DNA of 64,000 bases from Delphinapterus leucas (GCF_002288925.2 NW_022098076.1:84331062-84395061); one strand, 5' to 3'; counted from the first letter of the stretch, positions 20,081 through 33,010 are shown. The notes: a model not told the origin generated them from the sequence alone. Translations and numbers: made by a program.

Positions 20081-21110
20081 TAAAAGAAAATTACAAACGT
20101 GGTGTGGTTTTGTAATTTCAAATTAAACCATAGCCATGATATATGCTATTATGCAGCTTTTAGAAAATGAGATAAATGCATATAGTACACATTGAAAGCT
20201 CTCTAAAACTAAGAGGAAAAGAGCAAATTACAGAACAATAGAAATTCGTTTAGACGTGTATGTGCGTGTGTCTGAGAAGACCTGAAGAGATATACACCAA
20301 AACACGCTTCTGCAAATCTCCCATCTACCCACCACCCAAACTGCTGCAGACACTAGATAGGTTGCTTTGTCCTGGGTGGGTTTTTTCCAAGCCCTCCTTT
20401 CACTGAGGGTGACACTTAGGGTCACACTGAGGGTGACACTTCCCACAGGGGTCTCTGCTTCAGTTCCCCTTTGCCCAGCCCAAGGATGCTGCATGTCAAA
20501 TTTGTAGCCCTCTTGCATCTCTTCCCCTGGGGGCTGCCTTTACTCTCCTGAGCCAACTCTACACTTAAAGGGGAGCTTGTTATATTTTGTGCAGAATCTC
20601 TAACTGTTTTGCAGAGACAGAAGGCTTTTCGGGGTATCTAGCCTACCATATTGCCAGAAATGGAAATGATCAATAGAGTTTTTAAAGAAGCTATAAAAAG
20701 TTAAAATTAAAGTTAAAAACAATTAATTTATTCATTCCCTATCTGTTCTTGAAAGGAATATATTGACAATAGGATGCCACATCATGGGGAGGGAATTCTT
20801 TGCCTATCAAAATATTAGGAGAAATGCTTAGAGGAAATGATGGAGCCCTCCAACATGTTGTCAGGAAAGATATGCCAAAACTCTGCAATCAAATCTGAGT
20901 TATTTGTCATTCTAGAAATGAGCACACAGTGGTAATTATAACCTATATTTTATTAACCATAAAACAAAATAATTTATATGCATCATTTTTAGCCACACTT
21001 TTAAAGATAGGATTGCAATCAATCTTGTTACTAAATTATTTGCTGTGACACTTTATTTCCTGTTTAAATAGATTCAAGTTTTTTCCCCCTGTACCAATTA
21101 TCCCTAGATA
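20080..21110. other. Intergenic; small GTGACAC tandem duplication
   Basis: No gene. At 20400-20445 the phrase cactgagggtgacactt is repeated in a short tandem, giving a chance repetitive open frame. The rest is AT-rich and unassigned. Confidence 0.4.
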
Positions 21111-21119
21111 ATGAAGACC

Positions 21120-21240
21120 TCCCGTATTCCCATTTTAAAAAGGAGGGTATTGAGACTCAAAGAGGTCAAGTACTTTGCCCCACATCCCCCAAGTGCTGAC
21201 TTAGAGCCCGGGTTCTAGGCCAGGTCTCAGTGATGTCAGG
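21120..21240 (-). repeat. MIR SINE fragment
   Basis: 'gggtattgagactcaaagaggtcaagtactttgcccc' is antisense MIR core. Confidence 0.6.
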
Positions 21241-22385
21241 TTCAGGCTTTGTCCGTTCTGGGCGTGAAGCCAGGGCGGGGTGGCCGGCATCTGCGGCATT
21301 GCTCCAGCCCACCTGCTCTAGGACTTGTTCCCCTTCCTGTTTCTCATCCTCTCTCCCAGACCTGTGCCTCCAACTCCATTTGGCCTCAGGATCCGGGGTC
21401 CAGTTTTAGGTCTGCTTTCCCGGCTTCTACCTTCAGGGCAGAAACGCTCTGTCTCTCTCTCAAGTCCCACCCCTCCCAACTCCGGGTGGAGACCACTAGT
21501 CTGGTGGGACCTGATTCGAATGCACCAGTCTCCCTCTGGGCCCAGAGCTGACAGATGAGGGGTGTGTGAGGGGTGGGTGTAATGTCCCATATTCTGTTCC
21601 TGTGACATCATCGTGATTAGCTTAAGGCTGTGACCTCAGCCGAGCGCCTGCGTCAGTGGGAGAGCTGACTGGTTACTGACGACGGTGGCTACCTTGTTGC
21701 CTTGATCCTTGCCTGCCTCCGGGTCCCAATACCCCATTACCTGGGTTCCTGCCACAGACCTCTCACATGTTCAAGATGCAATGACTGGTGATTTCTTATC
21801 ACTGTTAACACAGTTCATAACATAGTCACGACAATGTTATAAGGTAATTTCCAGACTTTGTTTCCCTAAGATGAAGATTGTCTATTATGGAAGACTGAGG
21901 AACTAGCCTTTCTGAGCACACAGAGAGTAAACCAACACACAGTGTTAGAATCAAGGCCAAGTTTTCCAAGAGTGAATATAAACATGAGACCAAATGATCC
22001 ATGATTGTGTGGATCCAATTGCTAGGGACACGCGACAACTGTCTTCAAATTAGATTTCACCCAGCTAAAAATCACTAGTTGTCTATCTTATTTGTGTACA
22101 TTCTCAAGAAAAGAGGGCATTCAACCTCTTTCTACAGTCGGAGATTTTTTTCCCGTGTCACTAACCTAAATGCTTCTATGGTTTGAGGCTGGCTGGCCTT
22201 CCTCTGTCTTTGGAATAGATGGAAAACATGGGGCAAATGTAAAAAATCAAAAAGAGCCCTTCAGATGTTGACAAATAATTACTAAAATACCTTTTAGTCA
22301 CTTTTTTCTTTTCTAGAACATGTTATTCTGTCTCATTATTATTTATTTATTTATATTTCCTTAGTTCTGTTTCTTCAGTCTGGTT
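21241..22385. other. Intergenic, nothing recognised
   Basis: 21250-21560 is GC-richer with overlapping open frames on both strands, none with a domain or a homologue I know. The rest is unassigned. Confidence 0.35.
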
Positions 22386-22389
22386 TTGC

Positions 22390-22680
22390 CCACTTCTCCC
22401 CTTTCCTGTTTAATTCCCTCCCTCGCCTTAACCCCCCAGTGCCTTTCCAGAGCTTCCAGAATAAAATCCATACTTCTTAGGATGCTTCACGGGGCCCTTC
22501 TCCGGGTGGGTGTGAATTACCTCCGGCTTCTCCCCACTCCGGCATCGTTTTCTCCTCCTCCAGCCCTGCCAGCCTCTCTCTCTCTGCAATACATGTGTTC
22601 CCACCTCAGGACTTTGCACTCACTGTGTTTGTCACCTGGAATCGAATCAGGAAAAGAGAAGCCCCTCTAGCAATTGTTTT
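22390..22680 (+). repeat. L2 LINE 3' region fragment
   Basis: 'ttccagaataaaatccatacttcttaggatgcttcacggggccc' followed by a C/T-rich stretch follows the order of the L2 3' end. The chance open frame across it is not a gene. Confidence 0.5.
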
Positions 22681-22689
22681 TGAAGGAGA

Positions 22690-23520
22690 GAAAGATGTCC
22701 TTCAGAGGATTCGACGCGTCGGATAAAAGGATTGGAAGGGGATGGCTGCTCTTAGCTTTGCAGCCACAGCTGAGCATCAGGGTACCAGGGGGGTCAGGGA
22801 ACCGCTGCTGATGGGCACAACTGCCAAGTGTGGGGTGGGGGGGGGCAGACCGGCAGGGAAACTGAGCCGCAACACATGCGAGGCCAAGCCCCGCATCTGC
22901 CAAAGCCCACGCGTTCCCCTTGCCCCATAGAGGAAGCATATGGGCCTCTTGTATACATACATGTGTATATCTACCCTGCAGTGATAGAGGACACCTCACA
23001 GCTGTAGACTCCGCACGCACCTTAGATCGTGCACACAGTGTAGACCCTGAGCTCACTGTGTAGACCCAGCGCCCACAACAGTGCCTGACATAGAGCAGAA
23101 ACAGGATAAACAGTGCCCCTCCCAGCCCCTACTCAGAGCCACATCTGGAGGATTCTATAGGCAGTCCACATAGTCAGAACTGACTTCTCCAAGATGCACA
23201 AGCTTGGTAGACGAACTGTGCAAAGAGTGTGGATTTCGAGTGCCTCAGGCCGAGTTCTCAGGACTCCTTTGTCTGGACGGCTGCTCACAAGTGAGACTTC
23301 TGCCCGGATCATCTTTTATGGCCTGCCTCTCACAGCCTCATGGCGAGAGGAGCCTTGGAAGGTATAGGCCGGCACAGAGATGAGGTTTGAATCTGGGTTT
23401 TGTCTTTTCGGGTTATAGAACTTGGAGGAGTTGTTTTACGTCTCTGAGCTCAGCTTCTCCATCTGAGCTCCCTCCCAGGGCATCAAAAAGTGTGAAATGG
23501 CCCTGTCACCATTTCTCCTT
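22690..23520. other. Intergenic with MIR/L2 remnants
   Basis: A MIR-like stretch lies at about 23340-23490 (sense, 'ggtttgaatctgggttttg ... gtctctgagctcagcttctcc'). 23035-23110 looks like an L2 tail. No gene is supported. Confidence 0.4.
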
Positions 23521-23529
23521 ACTCTAAAG

Positions 23530-23721
23530 AAAGGAAGAGCAAGCTATGGCCCCAGGCCAAATCTGTCCTTGGTCTGGTTTGGTACTGTCCCCAAGCTCAG
23601 AATAGTTTTTACATTGTTAAAGGGTTGTAAAAATAAGAAAAAATAAAAATATGCAGCAGAGATGGTAGATAGCCTGACTAATTTACTACCTGCCCCTTGA
23701 CAGGAAAAGTTTGTGATGCTG
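23530..23721. mobile_element. hAT-type (MER1 group) DNA transposon
   Basis: Begins near 'agcaagctatggccccaggcc' and ends 'ggaaaagtttgtgatgctg', matching the diverged inverted ends of the same family as 8675-8869. Flanks ctctaaag (23522-23529) and ctctaaaa (23722-23729) form an 8-bp target duplication with one mismatch. Confidence 0.72.
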
Positions 23722-23734
23722 CTCTAAAAGTCTA

Positions 23735-26306
23735 ATTTCCCTTACACTGTTGTGTGGTTTACTTGATTGATTAGAATGAAACGTTTTTCTTAATGAAGAA
23801 AACATGATTATTGTTCTGGGAGAATTTCCAGAAACTGTTAAAACAGGGACGCGTGAGCCAGTCGAATAGGTCTTGAGAAACTGATGTGGGATCGATACCG
23901 TATTCACCTCTGTCATCGTCCTGGGATTTATTCCACCTGGGTGTGTCTGGGGACATATAAATCAGCTACATGTAGGCCTTAATAGCAGCTCTTCAGGAAC
24001 ACTGGATGGAGCTTCAGCTAACATTATCTTGGGGAATTTCCGAGGTAATGTTTACAGCTTTTGTTGTCTGACGAAAGCGGGGTACAGGCTGGAGTCCGCC
24101 CTGCCTGCCCCTCCCTGCTGGCCACTTCTGCACCGGGCTGCCCCAGTTATCTTACTTCCTGTTTTGCCCCCACCCCTCCCCCACCCTCCTCCATCAAGTC
24201 TGCCGTGTGGACATTTGCAGGAGGATGGTCAGGTAGAGTGGACATCCATCCCACAGAGTCTGTCTTGATCATGTCAGCTCCTACAGACATTTCTCCTGCC
24301 ACAGCTGTCCTTGTTACTTGGAAAAAACATTCTTTCAGACTCAAGTTTAATAGGAGTTAAGTTACCCAGGGAGAAGTCTTTTACACAGACAGGTAGATCT
24401 GTTGATGCAGTCCTGGGTAAATAGACTGTTTTAAGAGTATGCTAACTCTGTTCTTCAAAGGGCTTTTCCAGTCACTCCACTTGGGCCCTCTCTGTACCCT
24501 TTGTCCCATAGCATCCACCCCTCCATCCCTCATTGCTCCTGTTTCTGGATACCTCCGAGAAATCCAGCGTTGTCATTGTTACTGTATTAGGTAGAATGTT
24601 TTAGTTTTCCCGTACACTCTCACAGTCAGACTCCTTAAGATGTCCAGCAGTGTCATAGGTTCTGCCCTCCTTGGAAGGCAATTGTGGTTACAAAGAACGA
24701 AAGATATATTTTGGTTCCAATGGTGAGGGGTGCTGGGAAGGAGAGGCTTATAGCAGAGGGATCTTAATCAAGTCTGTGGGTCAGGGAATGTGCCCCAGGA
24801 AGAGACAGCTGCCGGCTGAAGTCTGAACAGGAGCTGGCCACCAACGTGTGGGGGTGAGAGCATTCCAGGCAAAGGCAAGAACAGGTTCAGAGACTCAGGT
24901 AGGAACATTCTGGAATTAGAGGACTTGAAAGAAAGCTGGAGGATGTGGACTGTGGAGAAAGAAGGGGCAATTGTTGCAGTGAGACTGCAGGGAGAGAGTG
25001 GGGAGCAGGTCTTGCCCAGCACTGCAGGATCGGTGAGAATCCTGGTCTTTCTCCTGGGGGCAGCGGGTATGCTCTCAGCCTGGCAGTGAGTGGCCCCTTT
25101 GCTGCCATGTGGAGAATGGGATGGAAAAGGGTGGAGATGGGGAGAAAGGAAGCCATTGCAATAGGCAGGCAGGTGGGATGGATTAGATTTAGGGGAGGAA
25201 ATTGCTCTGGAAAGGAGTGAATGGGTTTAGTATATGTTTAGGAGGACATGTAAAGGAGGGAGGGGCAGGGTCAAGATTGCTCCAGGTTCTGAGTGACCAG
25301 GTGTGGGAAGACCATTTCCTTGCTGGGGTTGTTTGGGGTGAGGGCAAGATTGTGACGTTCGAGCCAGTCACGTAGGATTGGAAATACCTGTGCATCGTCT
25401 ACATGACGATATCAAGCAGGCTGTGGGAAGGTCAGGCCTGGGACCAGAAGAGAACCAAAGAGAAGGAGCCTTCATAGGAGCCACAGAAGGAGAGGCAGAG
25501 GGGTGGCAGGAAAACCAGGCAGGCAGGCTGCAAATGCCAAAGAAAGAGAATGTCTTCAGGAGATGGCGGGCAATGCTGAGAGCACAGGGGTGAGGCAGGC
25601 CAGACATGGTGCACAGCATCTAGCAACGTGGAGACCAGGAAAGAGCCGTGGGATGGTGTGGTGGGCTTGACGAGTGTGGGCTGAAGAATGGAGACAAGTG
25701 GTATATTGAGACTTCTCTTAGATTCTTCACCCAACAAGAGCCCCCTCTCAGGCCTCAGAGAAGGGAACTGTCTTCAGGAATCACTTTGAAATGCCAATCA
25801 ACCAATCCGATTGGGCACCCTACACCTTATGAGCCAGCCTGGAGACGGAATTGTTTTTATGTTTTTAATCTAATCCCTTTTACAGAAGAAAACTATGAAC
25901 CCAAGGGCCCTGCCCTTTACCATTAGCCTCAATTTACTCTAAAGAGAAATCAGAAAACACAATTCCTGGAATAATTTAGCTCAGAGCAAACAACACTCCC
26001 CTTATCCTAGGTACACTGGTGCGATCACTATTGCCTTTTCGAGCCCCTGGAGGGAAAGGTCAGATCTATTCCGCAACTGGGCCAACTGTCCTTTGATCAG
26101 TGAGACTGGGATAAGAGAATAAAAAGAGAGAGAGAAAGAGAGGCTTCTCTTCACGGAGATGACAGAGACAGGCATAGAAAGCCTGCTTAAAGGGCTATCA
26201 GAAATGTCATGCTACCCCAAATACCTCCCTTACCTGCTGGTCACCAGCAGAGCTTTTTTCCTCTGAGGTAAGGGATTGTGCCCTGCTAGAAGTAGGGTGC
26301 ACCTTG
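23735..26306. other. Intergenic with an unresolved old repeat
   Basis: 24780-25200 resembles an ancient mammalian repeat often seen around 'agcattccaggcaaaggcaagaac'. Several open frames of 60-100 codons lie in 24.9-25.9 kb on both strands, overlap each other, and show no domain, splice context or conserved start. No gene is called. GA-rich patch at 26120-26145. Confidence 0.35.
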
Positions 26307-26319
26307 AAAGACAAAGGAT

Positions 26320-28070
26320 GGGCAGAAGACCTAAATAGACATTTCACCAAAGAAGACATACAGATGGCCAAGAGGCTCATGAAAAATGCACAACATCAAT
26401 AATTATTTGAGAAAAGCAAATCAGAACTACAGTGAGGTATCGCCTCACATGGGTCAGAATAGCCATCAACAAAAAAATCTACAAACAGGGCTTCCCTGGT
26501 GGTGCAGTGGTTGAGAATCTGCCTGCCAATGCAGGGGACATGGCTTCGAGCCCTGGCCCAGGAAGATACCACATGCCGTGGAGCCACTAAGCCTGTGCAC
26601 CGCAACTACTGAGCCTGCTCTCTAGAAGTCCGCGAGCCACAACTACTGAGCCCACATGCCACAACTACTGAAGCCTGCGCACCTAGAGCCCGTGCTCCGC
26701 AACAAGAGAAGCCACCACAGTGAGAGCCCGTGTGCCGCCACGGAGAGTAGGCCCTGCTCGCTGCAACTAGAGAAAGCCTGTGCACAGCAGTGACGGCCTA
26801 GCACAGCTAAAAATAAATAAATAAAATAAAGTTATTTTTAAAAAAATCTACAAACAATAAATGCTGGAAGAATGTGGAGAAAAGGGAACCTTCTTGCACT
26901 GTTGGTGGGAATGTAAATTGATACAGCCACTATGGAGAACAGTATGGAGGTTCCTTAAAAAACTACAAATAGAACTACCATATGACCCAGCAATCCCACT
27001 ACTGGGCATATACCCTGAGAAAACCATAATTCAAAGAGTCATGTACCAAAATGTTCATTGCAGCTCTATTTACAATAGCCAGGAGATGGAAGCAACCTAA
27101 ATGTCCATCGACAGAGGAATGGGTAAAGAAGATGTGGCACATATATACAATGGAATATTACTCAGCCATAAAGAGGAATGAAATTGAGTCATTTGTAGAG
27201 ACGTGAATGGACCTAGAGTCTGTCCTACAGAGTGAAGTAAGTCAGAAAGAGTAAAACAAATATTGTATATTAATGCATATATGTGGAATCTAGAAAAATG
27301 GTACGGATGAACCTATTTGCAAGGCAGTAATAGAGATGTGGAGAATGGACATGTGGATACGGGGGGGCGAAGGGGAGAGTGGGACAAGTTGGGAGATTAG
27401 GACTGACATATATACACCACCATGTGTAAAACAGCTAGCTAGTGGGAACCTGCTATAAAGCACAGGAAGCTCAGCTCAGTGCTCTGTGATGACCTAGATG
27501 GGTGGCATGGGGGTGGTGGAAGGAGGTCCAAGAGGGAGGGGGTATATGTATACGTATAGCTGATTCACTTCATTGTACAGCAGAAACTAACACAACATTG
27601 CAAAGCAGTTATACTCCAAAAAAAAAAAGTAATGTACTACTTCCATTGAAGAAAATTCAGAAGGCAAAGAATGTATGCAGTGAAAAAACTCTTCCATAAT
27701 GTTAACACCCAGTGAATATTGCTATTGGCATTATGTTATATTTCCCCTTATTATTTTTTCTATGCATGTATAATTTACAAAATTATCAGGTTGTATAGTC
27801 AGTTGTGAGTATTGTTAAGTGAAAAAGCAATCTGTAGAAGAGAAGGTGAATAGCAGCATTTTTGTCGTATTTATGTGTATATCATACGTTAGTACTCTCA
27901 GGTCTGGGCAATATATGCCACATTGTTGATATAAATAGATTCTCTCTGGAAGTAAAACACAGGAGACTTTTACTTTGTAAGCCCTACGTTACTATATTCC
28001 CTGAACTTTTTGGGAAAACTATGGGTTTCCTTTGTAACCTAAATAAAGATAAATAGCCAAAAAAAAAAAA
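26320..28070 (+). mobile_element. 5'-truncated L1 with probable 3' transduction
   Basis: Starts inside ORF2 ('gggcagaagacctaaatagacatttc'), covers the ORF2 C-terminal region and the L1 3' UTR to about 27628, where a short A-run occurs. It then continues about 430 bp with non-L1 sequence and ends at a poly(A) tract (28059-28073) preceded by AATAAA at 28042-28047. An exact 13-bp target duplication, aaagacaaaggat, brackets the whole unit (26307-26319 and 28071-28083). ORF2 is broken by stops. A CHR-1 SINE is nested inside at 26488-26839. Confidence 0.82.
26488..26839 (+). repeat. CHR-1 SINE nested in L1
   Basis: Long form: tRNA-like head, several 'cacaactactgagcc' units, then 'gcaactagagaaagcctgtg' and an A-rich tail. 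Exact 17-bp target duplication of aaaaaaatctacaaaca at 26471-26487 and 26840-26856, which lies within the L1 sequence. Confidence 0.94.
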
Positions 28071-28083
28071 AAAGACAAAGGAT

Positions 28084-29634
28084 AGAGGAGGCATAATGAT
28101 CGATAAGGAAAGACACAGTATTGGTGGGATGAGAATCCAAGAGGCGAGGAGGCAGGAAAGCCCAGTCCTGACTTACTTCTTGAATTTTCTGAGTAGTGAG
28201 CAAAACGGGGTTTTAAAGGCATAGTCTAAACATTTGTGCTCTTTTGTTAGAGAAGGTATTTTTATCAGGGTTGCTTTGTAAGGATGTTCAGGTTGTGCAT
28301 TGCACACCTTCGGGGGTGTTTATTTCGCAGCCAGGGCTTCCTGCAGAGGCCCTAACTGCAGTTTTCTGAAGGTGAGGTGCACCTGTATGAGGGGTGGAGC
28401 CATAGAATGCATATTCCTACAACACAAAGTGTGTCTTTTTTACTCTTTTTTTGCAGTATGTAACCCAAGACCACATACCATCGAGTGTTCAGAAGATGAT
28501 TTTTATAATGTCAGTGATGGAAGTGTCTTTCATTCTAGCCTCTACTTTCAAAACAAATAGAATAGAAGCTCAGTTCACCAGTCTCACCCAGACCACACTT
28601 GGGCAGTGAACATGCGCATTTCAGATTCAGGTGTTTGTCTGGCTGTGCCAGAAGCCCACCTTGCACCTGCTGAAAGGCTTGGAGTGAAGAGGACAGGCTG
28701 CAGTAGAGATCCAAGGTCCTCTCTCCCCGAGACAAGGTGTGCGAGTAAGATGAACAGTCTTACCCTGTGATTGAGAGTACGGACCCATCGAATGGGTATA
28801 TTTGTACCCTCACACAGCTTGCATATGTGAGTGTGTGTGTGTTTGTGTGTGGTGTGAATGGACAACACACACACACACAAAATATGTGGAAGATGGTTCA
28901 AAGGGCAATACATTGGCATATGAAGATGCTAAGAGGGCAGCTTCATGCTTCTACTTCATAGTCTAAGTGTCAGTTTATGGAAATGCCCAGCCCCGTTAGA
29001 AGGTAGAATTTTCTGTCTATGAGCTCTTGAATTTGAATTTTCTCATGCCTGATTTTTGTTTTCATTTTCAAAGCTCTGAATTAGTAGCATCTTCAAAACA
29101 TTCTGGACATTCACGGCAACTGGGCATGTTTGTTCTCCCTCCCCCTTAATACTGAGGTCTTTCTGCCAAGAGCCATAAAGGGCTTCATTTGGCTGCGCTT
29201 TAGCGGCCCTTGGAAGCTATGTTGTCAAATGCATCATAGACACAAGAGGGCGGTGTGTTCTCAGGAGTCAACCTGGGCGAGGGTGAGCCATCCACCCTCT
29301 GCAGGAATGTCTGACTTAACTCCTGGACCTAGAAGGGACCCATAAAAAACGTTTGCAAGGGGCAAGATTGGCCCCAGACCTAATCAAAGAGGCCCGAACA
29401 TAAAGTCAGCGTGAGGAGGCAGCCTGGCAGGAGCTGGGAGGAATTCTCATCCTTGTGTTTGAAACTGTGGCCGTCTGCGTAGCAATCTAGGCTCACGATG
29501 GTTGTAATCAAGACACGGCCTCTGTGGGGATATTCAGAAAAGATAGACTTCACGACTGCAGAGAATCTGCCGCTGTCTTGATCCCCGATCACAGAAAACA
29601 TTCTGAGAAAGCCCCTCATTCATTTGAGGAAAAC
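28084..29634. other. Intergenic with GT/CA inverted microsatellite
   Basis: No gene supported. A (GT)n run at 28829-28855 is followed by a (CA)n run at 28864-28879, so the two can pair. Open frames around 28.3 and 28.8 kb lack domains. Confidence 0.4.
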
Positions 29635-29790
29635 TTACCGAGCACGTGTTATGTGCCTGGCATGAGTCAAGGGGCTCAAATGCAGCCCTGAGTCAGACAG
29701 TGCCAGCCCTGCCCTCCTGAAGCTTACTTTCCAATGGGAGGGGGGGATGAGCAAACAAGGGCACGAATCAGTAACCTCAGTCACATAGTG
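29635..29790. repeat. Ancient mammalian interspersed repeat, family unresolved
   Basis: 'accgagcacgtgttatgtgcctggcatg ... tcctgaagcttactttcc' is the same common old repeat as at 19880-20080. Confidence 0.5.
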
Positions 29791-29851
29791 TCCCATCCTG
29801 TAGTTTCTTTTCTCTCTCAGCCGCTCCCAACCAGCGCTGTCTACATTATGT

Positions 29852-30887
29852 TTTTGTTTTTCTAATTGAGGTATAGTCGATTTACAATATTATATAAGTT
29901 TCAGGTGTACCGCAGAGTGATTCAATGCTTTTATAGGTTCTACTTCATTTATAAAATAATGGCTATATCCCTTGTGCTGTACAATATATCCTTGTAGCTT
30001 ATTTATTTTACACACAGTTTGTACCTCTTAATCCCCTATCCCTATCTTGCCCCTCCCCATGGCCGTCTCCCCACTGATAACCGTTCTCAATATGTGTGTC
30101 TGTTTCTTTTTTGTTATATCCACCAGTTTGTTTTATTTTTTAGATTCCACATATAAGTGATAACATACAGTATTTGTCTTTCTTTGTCTGACACTAAGCA
30201 TAATACCCTCCAAGTCCATCCATATTGTGGAAAATGGCAAAATTTCATTCTCTTTTGAAATTCCATTGTGTGTGTGTCTGTGTGTCATACAGGTTGCTTC
30301 CATATCTTGGCAATTATAAATAACACTTCTATGAAGATTGGGGTGCATGTATCTTTTCAAATTAGTGTTTTCATTTTCTTCAGATATATACCCAGGAGTA
30401 GAATTGCTGGGTCATATGGTAACCCTGTTTATAGTTTTTTGAGGAGCTTCCATACTGTTTTCCACAGTGGCTGCACCAATTTACATTCCCACCAACAGTG
30501 CACAAGTGTCCCTTTTTCTCCACATCCTAGCCAACATTTGTTATCTGTGGCCTTTTTGATGATGGCCATTCCGACAGGTGTTAGATGACACCTCCTTGTG
30601 GTTTTGATTTGCATTTCTCTGATAATTAGTGATTTTGAGCATCTTTTCATGTGCCTATTTGGCCATCTGTGTGTCTTCTTTGGAAAAATGTCTCTTCAGG
30701 TCTTCTGCCCATTTTTTAATCTGCTTGTTCGTGTTTTTGATGTTGAGTTGTATAGCTGTTTACATATTTTGGATATTGATTCCTTATCGGTCAGACCACT
30801 TGCAAGAGTTTTCTCCCATTCAGTAGGTTGTCTTTTCATTTTGTTGATGGATGGTTTCCTTTGCCGCACAAAAGCTTTTAATTAGGT
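29852..30887 (-). mobile_element. 5'-truncated L1, ORF2 C-terminus plus 3' UTR, antisense
   Basis: Antisense L1 3' UTR from 29856, then the C-terminal part of ORF2 around 30430-30850; the minus-strand frame still reads [26 protein letters not shown], an L1 ORF2 hallmark. Exact 10-bp target duplication tacattatgt at 29842-29851 and 30888-30897. Stops and frameshifts make it inactive. The open frames on either strand here are L1-derived. Confidence 0.9.
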
Positions 30888-30897
30888 TACATTATGT

Positions 30898-32705
30898 ATT
30901 CTTATTCTGAGAGAGAGTGCAAGTCACACATTCAACTCCCAAGCATGGCTGCAGGCCACATTTTTAGAGATACCATCTGGCTGCAGTTGATCTGACTGTT
31001 TAGTGGAGAGTGGGGATTGCGACAACCTTCTACCAAATGAAAGGGGATGATGGAAGTGTTCAGTCTTTGCCGTAGAGGTGGTCTCTGGCCTCCCCTATTT
31101 GCATTCAAATGATTTGGGGGTTCACTCAACAAAGTGAACAATGCTTACTCCCTCTTGCATGGAGCTGTCCCTAACCTATTTATCCAGCAGCAAACTCTGA
31201 CGCCTCGCATCCCATACAACATGGAACTTTTGGGGGAGATCATGGCTATTTCAGATCCCAGCCCGTAGCATCCTGTTTTATTACATTGCCAGCTTCGTCG
31301 TGTCCTAGAGTCTGCTCGGCCATTATCTCTTTGAAAACTTGGGATCTGAGGAAATGAGAAGCAGGCTACATCTCTTACATAAACCATCCCCCGTCTCTTA
31401 CCCAGATAACAACCATTAGATGGTAATACCATGAACCCTCCCCATGAAAACCCTGTCATCGTACCGTGAGTGGAGCAAGCACAAAGCCAATAGGGCCCTG
31501 TGATGCCCAGCACCTCGCTGTCTCTTCTGAGTTCAAGTTTGGGGTGTGCATGTTCAAGTTTGGGGTGTGTCATTGATAGCATGTGGCTCGCCTTCCAAAA
31601 AGGATCAAAGGGCACAGCAAAAACAGCACATTAGCTGTGACCTAATACATAAACCTTGCACATTTCTGCCAAACAGTCCTAGGAAAGCGCACCTCTCTCC
31701 TCCCGCCACGTGTTACAGCGGGCAGTTCTGCTGCTAATCCTTTCCTCTACTTTCTGTCGCATCTCTCGATCTTCCAATTTTTGGGACAGCGGCGTTCACA
31801 GCTCACCCCTGGGGCACTGGGAACCACCATGTGGTGAAAAATGCATTCCGACAGCACTGTGTTTCCAACCAAAAATGGGACTCAACTTTTGTGTCCATCA
31901 GTTTGGAAGAAATGAAAAAAGACACCGTTAGTTGGAAGAGGATGAAGACTAGGTGCCATGACCCAAAAGTGGGTTGGTTACTTGAGTAAACTGACACTTA
32001 GAAGGACGATGTCATTCTAAACACGTGTCGCTTTCTGGCTGTAGCTCAGCTTCCGTGTATAGTCCAAATTCTGTCAGACGTGCTTTTTTTCGTCTGTCAG
32101 CACCGTGTCTGTTGCCAGGATTCTTCTTTCTCTCCATCAGGCATAATTTTCAGACTCTGCCTTTCCTGTCAGAGAAAGTTTAATTCATCATTTTCCTCAG
32201 TCTTTGAGAGAATTTCTTTAGAAGAAAAGTGGTGGGAGAGTGACTTCTTGACAAAAATAAATATATAGCTTTCTCTTCATGTGTAATAAAAAGTTACTTA
32301 TTTTTGAGTAGGTAATCTGTATACATGGTACAAAATTCAAAAAGTTCAAATGTGAGTATGGGGGGAAACTTCTACATTCCCATCGCCTATTTCCCAGGAA
32401 CCTGGTTCCTCTCAATAGAAGCAGCGTCTTAAATCTTCCTAGAGATGATCTCTTTATAAATTAGCAGAGATATTCTTTGTATGGCTTTTGAAAGTATCTT
32501 TTTCTAAATTCAGGTGCATTCTGCAAGCAATGTATAAAAGATACATTAAAATACAATGAATGTACCAAAATGGTTTGTCCAATGAAAGCCCTGAGGCTAG
32601 ACCACATAATTTGTTTGGTTTTTGTTTTAATTGCTTTAACAGAAATGTGACTGAACTTGTAATCAGTCTGGAAATCTTTTAGGTACTCTGGAGTCTGATA
32701 CGGCA
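30898..32705. other. Intergenic, nothing recognised apart from a short duplication
   Basis: A 21-bp tandem duplication (gttcaagtttggggtgtg repeated) lies at 31531-31573. A 156-codon minus-strand open frame at 31145-31615 has no recognisable domain, signal or homologue, so it is not called a gene. Confidence 0.4.
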
Positions 32706-32711
32706 TTTTTC

Positions 32712-33010
32712 TATTTTTTTTTAAATTTTATTGAAGTATAGTTGATTTATAATATTGTGTTAGTTTCAGGTGTACAGCAAAGTGATTCAGTTATATATAT
32801 GTATAATATATATTCTTTTTCAGATTCTTTTCTCTTATAGGTTATTACAAAATATTCACTATTGTTCCCTGTGCTCTACAGTAAGTCCTTGTTAATTATC
32901 TATTTTATACATAGTAGTGTGTATCTGTTAATCCCCAACTCCTAATTTATCCTCCCCACCCCTTTCCTCTTGATACAGCATGTTTCTTATCCCTTAATAT
33001 CCAATTCATC
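32712..33010 (-). mobile_element. L1 3' end, antisense
   Basis: 'aaattttattgaagtatagttgatttataatattgtgttag ... gtgattcagttatatatatg ... ttcactattgttccctgtgctctac' is the same L1 3' region as at 19130 and 36632 but more diverged. Target duplication not resolved. Confidence 0.78.

Noticed and set aside
30429..30885. Open frames with a plausible-looking protein ([20 protein letters not shown])
   Set aside because: L1 ORF2 C-terminal fragment within an inactive, truncated antisense L1; the plus-strand frames are its shadow.
31145..31615. 156-codon minus-strand open frame, the longest in the window
   Set aside because: No domain, signal peptide, splice context or homologue recognised; composition is like its intergenic surroundings.
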